From assembly GCA_965603725.1 (NCBI GenBank), contig CBFDEC010000012.1, positions 1 to 64,000 on the forward strand: a stretch of DNA of 64,000 nt. Direction: 5' to 3'. Origin of the DNA: JAGGSN01 sp965603725 (GTDB taxonomy: Bacteria; Zixibacteria; MSB-5A5; UBA10806; 4484-95). The translations under genes were made by a program, and so were the position numbers. This document shows positions 25,148 through 33,872 of the stretch, in pieces (position 1 is the first letter of the stretch; the number at the start of each line of letters is the position of its first letter). The notes below the pieces were generated by a model. That model did not search any database, was not told where the DNA came from, and was given only the letters and a program-made list of their open reading frames with translations.

Positions 25148-26253
25148 AAACAGTAATCAGGGCGGATTCATCGACAACTATTGGTACGGGACACCTGATG
25201 AGGTGTTTAACCCTGGCTGACTACCTTCGCAATCAAGGGACGGATGTTGAATTCATAGCTCGTGAACTGCCGGGAAATATATGCGATTATATCGAAGAAA
25301 GAAAGTATAGACTTCATCGTTTGCCATTTGATGAGGACCTGCTTCAGGATAAATACGAGAGCGAATACACCCGCTGGCTTGTGGTGAGCCAGGCTGTCGA
25401 TGCCGATCAGACCCTGTCGGTTCTGCTTGAAAAAATTGGCGTTGTTGATTGGCTTGTCGTCGATCATTATGGCCTGGATTATCGCTGGCAGAGAAAGCTA
25501 AGGTCATATGTCAATCGCATTATGGTAATCGATGATCTGGCCAATAGACGGCATGATTGCGACCTGCTTTTAGATCAAAACCTGCATGACAACCCTGATT
25601 CGCGTTATGACGGCCTGGTGTCTAATTATTGCATGAAATTGCTGGGACCGAGGTTTGCTTTGTTGCGCCCTGAGTTTATTCAGGCAAGAGAAAACATGCC
25701 GAAACGCAATGGAATAGTTAATCGTATCCTGGTTTTTTTCGGGGGTTCCGATATATCCAATGAAACGGCCAAGGCTCTTAAGGCAATCAAATCGATAGAC
25801 CTATCTCAAATTGCCATTGATGTAGTAATCGGGAGTTCGAATCCGCACAAGAGCAATATCGAAGCGATAAGCCGGGGCATGCAAAATGTTACTCTTTATC
25901 ACCAGGCGCTGAATATGGCTCAATTAATGGTAAAGGCAGATCTGGCAATCGGGGGCGGGGGCACGACTACCTGGGAGCGATGTTATCTCGGCTTGCCCGC
26001 GATAATCGTTGCCATCGCTGAAAACCAGATAGAAATTGGAAGAATGTCGGAGAGAGCGGGGGTTGCCAGCTATCTCGGTATAAGCAAAAATGTCAGCGAT
26101 GAGGATATCTCAAAGGAAATAATAAAATTGATGGAGCATCCGGATGAATTACGAGAAATGGGAAAACGAGGGGTGAAACAGGTTGACGGTCAGGGTGCGC
26201 TCCGGGTTTGTGCCCAGTTAATTCAAAATGCTCGAGCGGGAGTTGCGATATGA
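25144..26253 (+). CDS. pseG: UDP-2,4-diacetamido-2,4,6-trideoxy-altropyranose hydrolase
   Basis: 369 residues with a MurG-like GT-B fold. IRADSSTTIGTGHLMRCLTLA is the PseG signature opening including the catalytic His, VVDHYGLDYRWQ follows near residue 100, and GGGGTTTWERCYLGLPAI is the UDP-binding block. It removes UDP before condensation by PseI. Its ATG overlaps the pseF stop (ATGA). Confidence 0.92.
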   Translation: MKTVIRADSSTTIGTGHLMRCLTLADYLRNQGTDVEFIARELPGNICDYIEERKYRLHRLPFDEDLLQDKYESEYTRWLVVSQAVDADQTLSVLLEKIGVVDWLVVDHYGLDYRWQRKLRSYVNRIMVIDDLANRRHDCDLLLDQNLHDNPDSRYDGLVSNYCMKLLGPRFALLRPEFIQARENMPKRNGIVNRILVFFGGSDISNETAKALKAIKSIDLSQIAIDVVIGSSNPHKSNIEAISRGMQNVTLYHQALNMAQLMVKADLAIGGGGTTTWERCYLGLPAIIVAIAENQIEIGRMSERAGVASYLGISKNVSDEDISKEIIKLMEHPDELREMGKRGVKQVDGQGALRVCAQLIQNARAGVAI

Positions 26254-26825
26254 AAATCTTGATGCTGGGACCGTATCGAAAGCATATGGTTGACTACCTG
26301 GAGTCATCAGGCGATGAAATTGAATCGTATGAGAGTCCAATCAGCAGAGAATCGAAACTCCTTCCTGGTGTCGATTTCATCATCAGCTATGGATATCGAC
26401 ATATTATAAAAAAAGATGTTCTTAAAATGTTCCCCAGGCGTGTAATCAATTTGCATATATCGTTGTTGCCATGGAACCGGGGAACCGATCCAAACCTGTG
26501 GAGTTTTCTTGAGGATACACCTAAAGGGGTTACCATTCATTATATCGATTCCGGAATTGACACAGGAGAGATTTTAGCGCAAAAGGAAATCACCTTTGAC
26601 GCAAATGAAACCCTGAGAACCAGTTATGATAAACTTTCTTACACTATTGAACGGCTTTTCAAAGAGACCTGGCCTGAAATCCGTGTGAGCCGTCAAAAGT
26701 CGTATGCCCAACCCGCTGGGGGAACCTTTCACCGTAAACGGGACCGAACCTCTGTAGAGCAGTTACTCAAATATGGGTGGGATACTCCTGTCGCTAATCT
26801 CATCGGAAAGACTGTAAGAAAATAG
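26250..26825 (+). CDS. Formyltransferase-family enzyme in place of PseH
   Basis: 191 residues of the Formyl_trans_N fold (methionyl-tRNA formyltransferase and sugar N-formyltransferases). RVINLHISLLPWNRG holds the catalytic Asn and His, and GIDTGEILAQ the catalytic Asp. The ATG at 26250 overlaps the pseG stop (ATGA). In known pse operons this slot holds PseH, an N-acetyltransferase acting on the 4-amino group; no PseH is in the window. The natural reading is that the 4-amino sugar is N-formylated with formyl-tetrahydrofolate, giving a 7-N-formyl pseudaminic acid. Family and catalytic triad are seen; substrate is inferred. Confidence 0.85.
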   Translation: MKILMLGPYRKHMVDYLESSGDEIESYESPISRESKLLPGVDFIISYGYRHIIKKDVLKMFPRRVINLHISLLPWNRGTDPNLWSFLEDTPKGVTIHYIDSGIDTGEILAQKEITFDANETLRTSYDKLSYTIERLFKETWPEIRVSRQKSYAQPAGGTFHRKRDRTSVEQLLKYGWDTPVANLIGKTVRK

Positions 26826-26840
26826 TGAGGAGAAAAACAT

Positions 26841-27899
26841 ATGCCAGAAAAAGAAATTACCATTGCCGGTAAAAAAATCGGCAGCAGCCATCCGCCCTTT
26901 ATAATTGCTGAGATGTCGGCAAACCATAACCAGTCGATTGAGCGCGCCCTGGAGATTGTCGACGCCGCCGCCCGGGCAGGAGCTCATGCCCTGAAACTCC
27001 AAACATATACCGCAGACACGATGACGCTCGATATAAATGAAAATGAATTTCGAATCGATGACCCCGAAAGCCTGTGGAATGGTTATTCACTGTATGAACT
27101 GTACGAACAGGCATACCTGCCCTGGGATTGGCATGAACCGATTTTCAAACGCTGTCAGGAGCTGGGTATAATCGGAATAAGTACGCCGTTTGATTTAACA
27201 GCGGTCGATTTTCTTGAGAAGCTAAATGTTCCGGCATATAAAGTGGCCTCATTTGAAAACCATGATATTCCCCTATTACGGCGAATTGCTGAAACAGGAA
27301 AGCCAGTCATTATCTCAACCGGCATGGCTACTGTCGCCGAGCTTGATGAAACAGTAAGAACCATTCGTAAAACAGGCAATAATGATATCATCCTGCTCAA
27401 GTGCACCAGCAGTTACCCGGCTTCGCCCGAATCGACAAATATCCGGACTATACCGCACATGAAGAGCTTATTTGATATTCAGGTGGGTCTGTCCGACCAT
27501 ACGCTGGGAATCGGCGTTGCGGTAGCGTCAGTTGCTTTTGGGACGACAGTAATTGAAAAGCATTTCACGCTGGCCCGGTCTGATGGAGGCGTTGACTCGG
27601 CTTTCTCCCTTGAACCGGATGAAATGAAATCACTGGTTGAAGAAACAATGCGGGCCTGGCTGGCGCTGGGTAAAATAAGCTATGGCCTGACTGAAAAAGA
27701 GAAAGGCTCGCTTCAGTTTCGCCGATCACTCTATGTGGCGGAGGATATGAAAGCCGGAGATACGTTCACAAAGAAAAACCTGCGGCTGGTCAGGCCGGGA
27801 TACGGATTACCGCCTAAGTATTATGATGTTATCGCCGGTAAAAAGGTCAATCGTGATGTTAAGAAAGGCGCCCCTGTCAAATGGGAGCTTGTCGAATAA
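26841..27899 (+). CDS. pseI: Pseudaminic acid synthase
   Basis: 352 residues of the NeuB/sialic acid synthase family: TIM barrel (FIIAEMSANHNQSIERALEI at residues 20-40; KVASFENHDIPLLRRIA; STGMATVAELDE; LSDHTLGIGVAVASVAFG) plus a C-terminal SAF antifreeze-like domain from about 290 (SLYVAEDMKAGDTFT...RPGYGLPPKYYDVIAGKK). The NHN variant in the first block and YSLYELYEQAYLPWDWH are typical of PseI. It condenses PEP with the trideoxy-altrose. Ribosome site GAGGAG. Confidence 0.94.
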   Translation: MPEKEITIAGKKIGSSHPPFIIAEMSANHNQSIERALEIVDAAARAGAHALKLQTYTADTMTLDINENEFRIDDPESLWNGYSLYELYEQAYLPWDWHEPIFKRCQELGIIGISTPFDLTAVDFLEKLNVPAYKVASFENHDIPLLRRIAETGKPVIISTGMATVAELDETVRTIRKTGNNDIILLKCTSSYPASPESTNIRTIPHMKSLFDIQVGLSDHTLGIGVAVASVAFGTTVIEKHFTLARSDGGVDSAFSLEPDEMKSLVEETMRAWLALGKISYGLTEKEKGSLQFRRSLYVAEDMKAGDTFTKKNLRLVRPGYGLPPKYYDVIAGKKVNRDVKKGAPVKWELVE

Positions 27900-27976
27900 T
27901 CTGCAGTTATACAGTAGTAAACCGGCAATTTGTAAAGGCTGGTGAAGAAGGATGATGTCTAATTGAAAGCAAGCGA

Positions 27977-29044
27977 ATGAAACAAACAAGCCTGAAAATA
28001 TTAATTACTGCTCATGATGCGGGCGGGGCAGAGCTACTGTCATCGATGGCGGCAGCCGAGCTGGATAATCACCATTGGCAGGTTATTGCCCGTAATGATT
28101 CTCCAGCGAAGTCCATATTTATTGGAAAAGGTATGCCGCGCCTGATTGCTCAACCCGAACAGAATACTGCTTCCGTATTTGAATTGTTTAAGCCGGACTT
28201 TCTTTTCTGCGGCACGAGTTCTGATAAGTTTGAACTTCCATATATAAAGGAAGTCAGGAAACGAGCCGTCTGCTCGATCTCGTTTCTCGATCACTGGGTA
28301 AATTATCGCGAACGGTTTGATTATCCAAATACCGGCTGGGAAAATAATCTGCCGGATTTCACAGCGGTTTCCGATAATTATGCTTTCAATATGGCTGACA
28401 GCTATAAAGTTTTTAATCTTCTGAAAGTAAAAAACTATTATATAGAAAAACTGCTTGCTCAATATGATGACATGACTGCGGCGCCAGGCAACAGCAAAAT
28501 TCTGCTGTTTGTTTCTGAAGCTATTGAAGAGCATAGAGCCGGACTGAAACGCGACGACCCATTGCAGCTCGGGTACACCCAGACTGAGGTGATTGAGGAT
28601 GTGTTGAATAGCTTCAGTCAAATCTCAGGCAAGCTCGGCGCTGATAGGATTATTATCAGGCTGCACCCGGCTGAGGCTTTAGGTAAATATGATTATCTGC
28701 AGAAACGGTTTTCAAATATCATCACTGCAGTCGAACATCCGAATGAACGATCATTAAATGAAAGCATCCGAAACGCTCGCTCCGTTATCGGTATAAACAG
28801 CATGGCCTTAATGATAGCGCATTTATTAGGAAAGCCGGTAATATCGTATATCCCTGTCGACCATGCATGTGTTTTGCCCCTGCCGCCCGAATGCTGTATA
28901 CATAGCTTAACGGACTTGAAGGAGATTGAATCTATACCATGCTGGAATTATCATGGCCGGCTGTCTTTCTATGATGAGCACGATCTGTCGAAAATGTTTA
29001 ACACTTTGAGGGAAACAAAGAATGAAAGTTGTCGCAACCATTGA
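27977..29044 (+). CDS. Putative glycosyltransferase, GT-B-like, pse cluster
   Basis: 355 residues, not firmly recognised. KILITAHDAGGAELLSSMA at the start, FKPDFLFCGTSSDKFE and CSISFLDHWVNYRERF near residue 100, then RIIIRLHPAEALGKYDYL and a SVIGINSMALMIAHLLGKPVI block typical of CMP-sugar or polyglycerol-phosphate transferases. It follows pseI and could attach pseudaminic acid. No signal or membrane segment. The end overlaps the next gene by 23 bases. Confidence 0.6.
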   Translation: MKQTSLKILITAHDAGGAELLSSMAAAELDNHHWQVIARNDSPAKSIFIGKGMPRLIAQPEQNTASVFELFKPDFLFCGTSSDKFELPYIKEVRKRAVCSISFLDHWVNYRERFDYPNTGWENNLPDFTAVSDNYAFNMADSYKVFNLLKVKNYYIEKLLAQYDDMTAAPGNSKILLFVSEAIEEHRAGLKRDDPLQLGYTQTEVIEDVLNSFSQISGKLGADRIIIRLHPAEALGKYDYLQKRFSNIITAVEHPNERSLNESIRNARSVIGINSMALMIAHLLGKPVISYIPVDHACVLPLPPECCIHSLTDLKEIESIPCWNYHGRLSFYDEHDLSKMFNTLRETKNESCRNH

Positions 29045-29765
29045 AGCCCGGATGACCTCCTCAAGACTGCCCGGCAAGGTATTGATGCCCTTGTTGGAGA
29101 AACCGGCTTTGGAACGTATGATCGAACGTATTAAACATGCGCGTTATATTGATGAAATCGTTGTGGCGACTACCGTGAATAAAGCCGATAATCCGATAGT
29201 CGAATTATGCGACCGGCTCGGTGTCAGTTGCTATCGTGGCAGTGAAGAGGATGTCTTAGAACGCGTTCTCATAGCCGCTCGGAATGTAAAAGCGGACTTG
29301 ATCTGTGAACTCACCGGCGACTGCCCGTTAATAGACCCGCTGATTATAGACAATGTAATCATAGCTCACCGCTCCGGCAGCTACGATCACACATCCAATT
29401 TCTTAAATCAGAGAACTTTCCCCATAGGCTTAGATGTGCAGGTTTTTCCGACTCATGTATTAGAAAAAGTTGCAGTTTTGACCGATGATCCTATCGACCG
29501 GGTTCATGTTTCCTATTACATCTATTGCAATCCGAAATTGTTCAGGCTTAACGGTATCACAGCCAACCCTGAGGTGTTTGGCCCGGATATCCGAATTACT
29601 CTCGATACTAAAGAGGATTATGAGTTTATTCAGAAAATATTCACAGCGCTTCACCGGGAAGATTCTATTTTTTATGCCAGGGATATTGTTAAATTTATTA
29701 AGAAGAACCCCGAATTAATGAATATCAACCGGCATATCAGGCAGAAAGTTGCCGCGGAAGGATAA
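29022..29765 (+). CDS. Second SpsF-like cytidylyltransferase
   Basis: 247 residues, paralogous to the pseF-like gene: IEARMTSSRLPGKVL, LTGDCPLIDPLII and ITLDTKEDYEFI are aligned motif for motif. Residues beyond the motifs are quite different, so the substrate may differ. It begins a three-gene overlapping set (29022-32138) with an oxidoreductase and an aminotransferase, so it probably activates a second amino sugar. The next gene starts on its last base. Confidence 0.78.
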   Translation: MKVVATIEARMTSSRLPGKVLMPLLEKPALERMIERIKHARYIDEIVVATTVNKADNPIVELCDRLGVSCYRGSEEDVLERVLIAARNVKADLICELTGDCPLIDPLIIDNVIIAHRSGSYDHTSNFLNQRTFPIGLDVQVFPTHVLEKVAVLTDDPIDRVHVSYYIYCNPKLFRLNGITANPEVFGPDIRITLDTKEDYEFIQKIFTALHREDSIFYARDIVKFIKKNPELMNINRHIRQKVAAEG

Positions 29766-30841
29766 TGACACGTTATAAAGCGGCAGTAATCGGCTGCGGC
29801 ATGATTGGCGGCTCATGTGATTCCCCTGAAGATGAGAAGATTATCAGCCATGCTCATGCCTACCACAGCCACGAGCAGTTTGAGATCTCCTGCTGTTGCG
29901 ATATCGACCGGCGGGCTTTATTAAATTTCAAGCAAAAATGGGGTAAACATATTCGCTCGTATACGGATATCGATAAGCTTTTAAGAAACGAGGATTTTGA
30001 CGTTGTTTCTATAGCATCCTCAACTGAAACGCATGCCGAAATACTGTCCAGGGTTCTTAAAAAAGAATCAGTCCGTTTGATAGTCTGTGAAAAGCCATTC
30101 GTATCGAAGCTGGGTAAATTAGATGAAATTAAAAAATATATCAGGATACATCCGGAAAAAATATTGTTGATTAATTTTCCGAGAAGGTACGACCCGGGAT
30201 TTCAGAAATTGACTGATACAGTAACCAAAGATGACCTGGGTAAGCCAATCGCTTTCAATGCGGCGTTTACTAAAGGGCTTTACCACAACGGCTGTCATAT
30301 GCTGGAATTGATTGAAAGGCTGTTCGGTGACATAAAAAAAATAACGGCACACGAAAATGTTGTAGTCAATGATGATTTGTATGGCTCTTATTTTATCGAA
30401 ACGGAACGAAACGCCGGCAATATTACAAATTTTGTTCCCTTTGGTTACAGCATGTTTGAAATGGATATCCTTTTCGAGAATGGCCGTATCAGGATTGCTG
30501 ATTCAGGTCACCATCTTGAAATACATAGACCAAAAGAATCGGAACTCTATAAAGGATATAATTTCCTTCATCATGATTTTACAATTGAAGACAGCCTGAA
30601 GAAATGCATGCTTCATACAATTGAAGCAGGCAGGCAGCTGTTTGAAAATAATTATCTGAAAACGAACGAAATATTTGAGAGCCATCTGGCGTTAAGCGAG
30701 AAGCTTTTGATTTTGAAAAACAGTCTTAGATCAGGCGCTGTTACAGTGTCATTTGATCGAATTGGAAGGGTTAAGGACGATGAGCATACTGGCGATTCAT
30801 GGCGGACAGAAAGTCCGCAAGAAACCGTTTCCAGCGTATAA
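29765..30841 (+). CDS. Gfo/Idh/MocA-family sugar oxidoreductase
   Basis: 358 residues. YKAAVIGCGMIGGSCDSPED starts the NAD-binding fold, VSIASSTETHAEILSRVL and VCEKPF (the EKP motif) follow, and KGLYHNGCHMLELIE holds the expected catalytic His region of the second domain. Members oxidise or reduce sugars bound to a nucleotide. With the following DegT aminotransferase it makes a keto-then-amino sugar pair. Its end overlaps the next gene by about 60 bases. Confidence 0.85.
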   Translation: MTRYKAAVIGCGMIGGSCDSPEDEKIISHAHAYHSHEQFEISCCCDIDRRALLNFKQKWGKHIRSYTDIDKLLRNEDFDVVSIASSTETHAEILSRVLKKESVRLIVCEKPFVSKLGKLDEIKKYIRIHPEKILLINFPRRYDPGFQKLTDTVTKDDLGKPIAFNAAFTKGLYHNGCHMLELIERLFGDIKKITAHENVVVNDDLYGSYFIETERNAGNITNFVPFGYSMFEMDILFENGRIRIADSGHHLEIHRPKESELYKGYNFLHHDFTIEDSLKKCMLHTIEAGRQLFENNYLKTNEIFESHLALSEKLLILKNSLRSGAVTVSFDRIGRVKDDEHTGDSWRTESPQETVSSV

Positions 30842-32138
30842 GGTAATCGGCGAGCAAGAAAAACAGGCGGTGATGGAGGTTTTAGACTCCGGAATTCTAT
30901 CCCGCTACCTCGGCTGCTGGCAGGCTGATTTTTACGGAGGCCCACAGGTTCAAAGCCTTGAGAAGGAATGGGCTGAACATTTTGGCGTTAAGCATGCCAT
31001 CGCTGTCAACTCCTGTACCTCGGGGCTCTATTGTGCCGTTGGCGCTGCCGGAGTTAGCCCGGGAGATGAAATAATCGTATCTCCTTACTCAATGAGCTGT
31101 TCGGCTACCGCGCCGCTGATTTATGGCGCTATCCCGGTGTTTGCAGATATCGAGGAAGATTTTTATTGCCTCGACCCTAAATCAGTGGAATCCAAAATCA
31201 CCGAACGAACGAAGGCTATTTTAGTCGTGGATATTTTTGGACTGCCTTACGATGCCGATAAAATTAATTCGCTGGCTGAAAAACATGGCCTTTTCGTGAT
31301 TGAAGATTGCGCCCAGGCGCCCGGGGCGCGTTATGAAGATAGGTTTGCCGGAACATTGGGAGAAATAGGCGTCTATTCGCTGAACTATCATAAACATATT
31401 CACTGCGGTGAAGGCGGAATCATCGTTACCGACAATGATGACCTGGCTGAAAAAATGCGCCTTATTCGCAATCATGCCGAGGCAGTAGTCGAAGCCAAGG
31501 GAACAACCAGCCTGGTAAACATGATCGGTTTTAATTACAGGATGACCGAAATGGAAGCCGTGGTTGCCCGCTGTCAACTGCGAAAATTAGATCGACTGGT
31601 TGCAGAACGACAGAAAAATTGCCGCTATTTGAATGAAAAATTTGCCGAGATAGAAGCTGTTGAACCCACACGGATTAGAGAACATTGCACCCATTCCTAT
31701 TATGTTCAGCCTCTGAAGTTTAATGAGGAAGCCGCCGGCGTCTCTCGGGATGTTTTTATCAACGCTGTAAAAGCAGAGCTGCCGACAACCGAACTCCGGG
31801 AAAAAGAGGGCGTTCTGATCTCCTGCGGTTATGTTAAGCCTTTATATCTCCAGCCGATTTTTCAGAATCAAATCGCCTATGGCAAAAATGGTTTTCCGTT
31901 CAAGGGACCGCATTACAACGGCGTAGTCAATTATTCTAAAGGGATCTGCCCGGTAGCTGAAAGAATGAACGAAAAAGAATTATTCTATCACGATCTGATG
32001 CATGCTTCATTTTCACAGGATGATCTTGATGACGACATTGCGGCTTTTATAAAAGTCTGGGAGAATCGGGATGAATTGATATCGAAACCGGTATTAATAG
32101 AACAGAATAACAAAGGGATCCAGTGTTGTGTTCGATAA
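30780..32138 (+). CDS. DegT/DnrJ/EryC1/StrS-family sugar aminotransferase
   Basis: 452 residues. NSCTSGLYCAVGAAGVSPGD (PLP phosphate), VIEDCAQAPGARY (cofactor Asp) and SLNYHKHIHCGEGG (Schiff-base Lys) are intact. The ATG at 30780, with AAGGA upstream, is preferred over an earlier in-frame ATG. The C-terminal 60 residues (HYNGVVNYSKGICPVAERMN...) are longer than in PseC and resemble the subgroup that acts on free or CMP-linked keto sugars. Inferred to work with the oxidoreductase overlapping it. Confidence 0.87.
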   Translation: MSILAIHGGQKVRKKPFPAYKVIGEQEKQAVMEVLDSGILSRYLGCWQADFYGGPQVQSLEKEWAEHFGVKHAIAVNSCTSGLYCAVGAAGVSPGDEIIVSPYSMSCSATAPLIYGAIPVFADIEEDFYCLDPKSVESKITERTKAILVVDIFGLPYDADKINSLAEKHGLFVIEDCAQAPGARYEDRFAGTLGEIGVYSLNYHKHIHCGEGGIIVTDNDDLAEKMRLIRNHAEAVVEAKGTTSLVNMIGFNYRMTEMEAVVARCQLRKLDRLVAERQKNCRYLNEKFAEIEAVEPTRIREHCTHSYYVQPLKFNEEAAGVSRDVFINAVKAELPTTELREKEGVLISCGYVKPLYLQPIFQNQIAYGKNGFPFKGPHYNGVVNYSKGICPVAERMNEKELFYHDLMHASFSQDDLDDDIAAFIKVWENRDELISKPVLIEQNNKGIQCCVR

Positions 32139-32158
32139 ATTGGTGGATGCTATTTTAT

Positions 32159-32271
32159 CATTGAGAGGGGTGAAGCGGCGAAACAATCTCTTGCCACATA
32201 AAGAGTTGAGGTTGCACGGACGTGTCCCTGGCCGGGCAGGCTTGGGACTTCCTTTACGGGTCGCAATGACG
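32159..32271. repeat. Intergenic repeat with 'GGTCGCAATGACG' end
   Basis: GAGAGGGGTGAAGCGGCGAA and AACAATCTC at the left, GGGTCGCAATGACG at the right: the layout of a widespread bacterial non-coding palindromic element. No gene seen. Confidence 0.4.
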
Positions 32272-32363
32272 ATATATGATAATGTTACTTATGGGACACC
32301 ACGCTGGGTTAATTAACCTTAATGTACTAAGCAAAAGATATCGATTACTAAGAGGGATACAGA

Positions 32364-33872
32364 ATGAAAGTCGCTTTCTTTGCCAATGATCTTAAGACAG
32401 AGCTTTTTCATGCTGTAGCAGTACAACTGGAAAAGCTTGGTCATGATATCTTCTGGATTTCTACCAGCAATACCTGGTCAAAGTGGCTAAGAAATCATGG
32501 GGTTCCAGAATCAAACCTGCTTGACTTGACTGAGTTCGGTCCTGAGTGGACAAGCAAAAAATCATTAAGCTCTGAAGAAGAACTCGAATTGCATCGGCTG
32601 GAGGCAAAAAGTGAGGTAACCATAAACAACCTGATCTTGATGGACCGTTTATCGATGTCTAAACCGTATCCAATTATACGCGCCTGCCTGTATGTTGCCG
32701 CACGCGAGTTTCGGCGTTTTATGATTGAGAACCAAATTAAGACTCTATTTTCTGAGGCAACCTGGGCTTTAGAATTGCTGGCAATTTTGATCTGCCGGGA
32801 TATCGGAGGCCATTGCTATTGCCCTGGTACAGTCCGGATTCCCAGCAACCGATTTTGTTTCTTTGAAGGCTACATGCAGTCCTTGATAGCGTTAATTCGC
32901 GAGCCGGATGAAAGGCATATGGAAAAAGCCAGAGAGTTCCTGGATTATTACCTGAATAATAATATCAAACCCTACTATTGGTATAAAGGAAATAAGTTTC
33001 CCCGACCTCATTTAGACTGGTTGAAAAAGTTATTTTTGAACCTTCGGCGGAATAATGAAGATAAGTTTGAACAGATGCGAATACCGTCCACGCATCTGGC
33101 GACAATCCGCTTATCTAATGTGATTAAAAATCGATGGTTTACCTATACAAAACCTTTCGAGGATGTTCAACTTCCTCCTCCTCGGCCATATATATTGTAT
33201 GCATTGCATCAACAGCCGGAATCATCGATTGATGTCCAGGGCGCTTTCTTTTCCAACCAGCTTGAGCTGATAAAGTCCATATCACGTTCGGTCCCGTCAA
33301 CACATGAACTCTATGTTAAGGACCATCGCCATTGTATCGGAGAACGCCCGCTTCGATTCTATAAGACAATTAAACGTATCCCCGGCGTGCGGCTGATTAA
33401 TCCTTTCATCGACAGCCATCAACTCATCAAGCATGCCGACCTAGTAATCTCGGTTTCGGGCACGATCGCCTATGAAGCCGCCCTTTTCGGCAGACCGGCA
33501 ATGACTGTCGCTCCCATGTTTTTTGGACCGATCCTGGAAGTCAATGGCATTAATCCCTACCGGCAATCGTTCAGCGATATATTTAACTGCCTTAGCGGTA
33601 AAAACGAATACAATGCTGACAGCAGACGCCAGAAAAATATTGAATTTCTGGCCTGGCTGTTGGCGCAATCTTTCGAAGGAGTTGTCAGCGATCCCCGAAG
33701 TAATCCGGAATGCATGTCTCCTGAAAATATCGAGCGTGTAGCGAAGGCTATGGATATTGCAATAAAGAATCAGTCAATGGAGATGCATCGCCTTAAAGTG
33801 CACAGCATAGCCAAGTCGGATGCAAAATCGAATAACAGCAAATATAACAGCGCGGTGACCTCTAAATGTTGA
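32364..33872 (+). CDS. Capsule-polysaccharide-biosynthesis-type glycosyltransferase
   Basis: 502 residues. MKVAFFANDLKTELFHAVAV opens a Rossmann domain; the second half carries YILYALHQQPESSIDVQGAF, ELYVKDHRHCIGERPLRFY and LVISVSGTIAYEAALFGRPAM, the pattern of Capsule_synth (KpsC/KpsS-like) and related CMP-sugar transferases. Soluble. It may add an acidic nonulosonate or Kdo-like residue. Gene order (after the sugar genes, overlapping the polymerase by 7 bases) fits glycan assembly. Confidence 0.72.
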   Translation: MKVAFFANDLKTELFHAVAVQLEKLGHDIFWISTSNTWSKWLRNHGVPESNLLDLTEFGPEWTSKKSLSSEEELELHRLEAKSEVTINNLILMDRLSMSKPYPIIRACLYVAAREFRRFMIENQIKTLFSEATWALELLAILICRDIGGHCYCPGTVRIPSNRFCFFEGYMQSLIALIREPDERHMEKAREFLDYYLNNNIKPYYWYKGNKFPRPHLDWLKKLFLNLRRNNEDKFEQMRIPSTHLATIRLSNVIKNRWFTYTKPFEDVQLPPPRPYILYALHQQPESSIDVQGAFFSNQLELIKSISRSVPSTHELYVKDHRHCIGERPLRFYKTIKRIPGVRLINPFIDSHQLIKHADLVISVSGTIAYEAALFGRPAMTVAPMFFGPILEVNGINPYRQSFSDIFNCLSGKNEYNADSRRQKNIEFLAWLLAQSFEGVVSDPRSNPECMSPENIERVAKAMDIAIKNQSMEMHRLKVHSIAKSDAKSNNSKYNSAVTSKC

